Origin: JAJPHT01 sp035526585
GTDB taxonomy: Archaea; Thermoplasmatota; SW-10-69-26; JACQPN01; JAJPHT01
Length of the DNA stretch: 13,350 bases
Direction: 5' to 3'
NCBI GenBank assembly: GCA_035526585.1
Contig: DATLCC010000052.1
Location: 1-13,350 of the forward strand
Shown here: positions 13,336 through 13,350 of the stretch, piece after piece
How positions within the stretch are numbered: the first letter of the stretch is position 1
Layout of the letters: the number at the start of each line of letters is the position of its first letter
Translations under genes and position numbers: made by a program
Notes under the pieces: generated by a model
What the model saw: the letters and a program-made list of their open reading frames with translations, nothing else
What the model was told of the DNA's origin: nothing
The model's database searches: none

Positions 13336-13350
13336 ATGCTTACCTTCGTC
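13336..13350 (+). CDS. Possible first codons of a further gene, cut by the window edge
   Basis: ATG at 13336 opens M-L-T-F-V to the end of the window. A T-rich element (CCTTTTCAAC, about 13303-13312) is centred about 28 bases upstream, the same spacing seen before other starts here. A second ATG five bases earlier (13331) is an alternative. There is too little sequence to say what the product is or even to be sure it is a gene. Confidence 0.25.

Overview
The window is a GC-rich piece of what is most likely an archaeal chromosome. The strongest evidence is the truncated gene at the left edge, ribosomal protein S3Ae (eS1), which occurs in archaea and eukaryotes but not bacteria. The TGS-domain GTPase near the right end is also of the archaeal/eukaryotic (MJ1332/YGR210-like) type. 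Several genes have TATA-like AT-rich elements about 27-37 bases before their ATG and no clear Shine-Dalgarno, as expected for leaderless or short-leader archaeal transcripts. The proteins lack the strong acidic bias of haloarchaea. A high-GC Thermoplasmatota-type lineage is my best guess, but it is inference, not something the sequence proves.

Layout. Left block (1-4653, all plus strand): the 3' part of rps3ae, a DUF92 membrane protein, a DUF6194-like protein, a bacterial-type cofactor-independent phosphoglycerate mutase (gpmI) coupled by an ATGA overlap to a small lipoprotein, and a double zinc-ribbon protein. Middle block (4832-9225): an unrecognised 339-residue minus-strand protein diverging from a 1088-residue RND/MMPL-type membrane protein, with a TATA-like element correctly placed for each. 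Right block (9233-13350): a minus-strand pair (CNNM/CorC-type membrane protein with CBS domains, then a small winged-helix-like protein), diverging from the TGS-domain GTPase, followed by a second lipoprotein. The first codons of a further gene may lie at the very end.

The genes do not form one pathway. They mix housekeeping (ribosome, glycolysis, translation-associated GTPase) and envelope functions (RND transporter, CNNM protein, two lipoproteins, DUF92 enzyme). No mobile element, CRISPR array, tRNA or rRNA is visible, and I found no convincing new multi-gene system.

The most unusual structure is non-coding. Several intergenic gaps hold long imperfect inverted repeats. In at least three (559-642, 4672-4793, 13225-13284) the arms are built from tandem copies of a roughly 9-10-base word, and 1995-2089 is a similar case. 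The word differs at each locus (CCAAGG, GAGGGACC, CCACGGAG, GCGACGAC types). They sit just after stop codons or between convergent genes, so they may be transcript 3'-end structures or a class of intergenic repeat.
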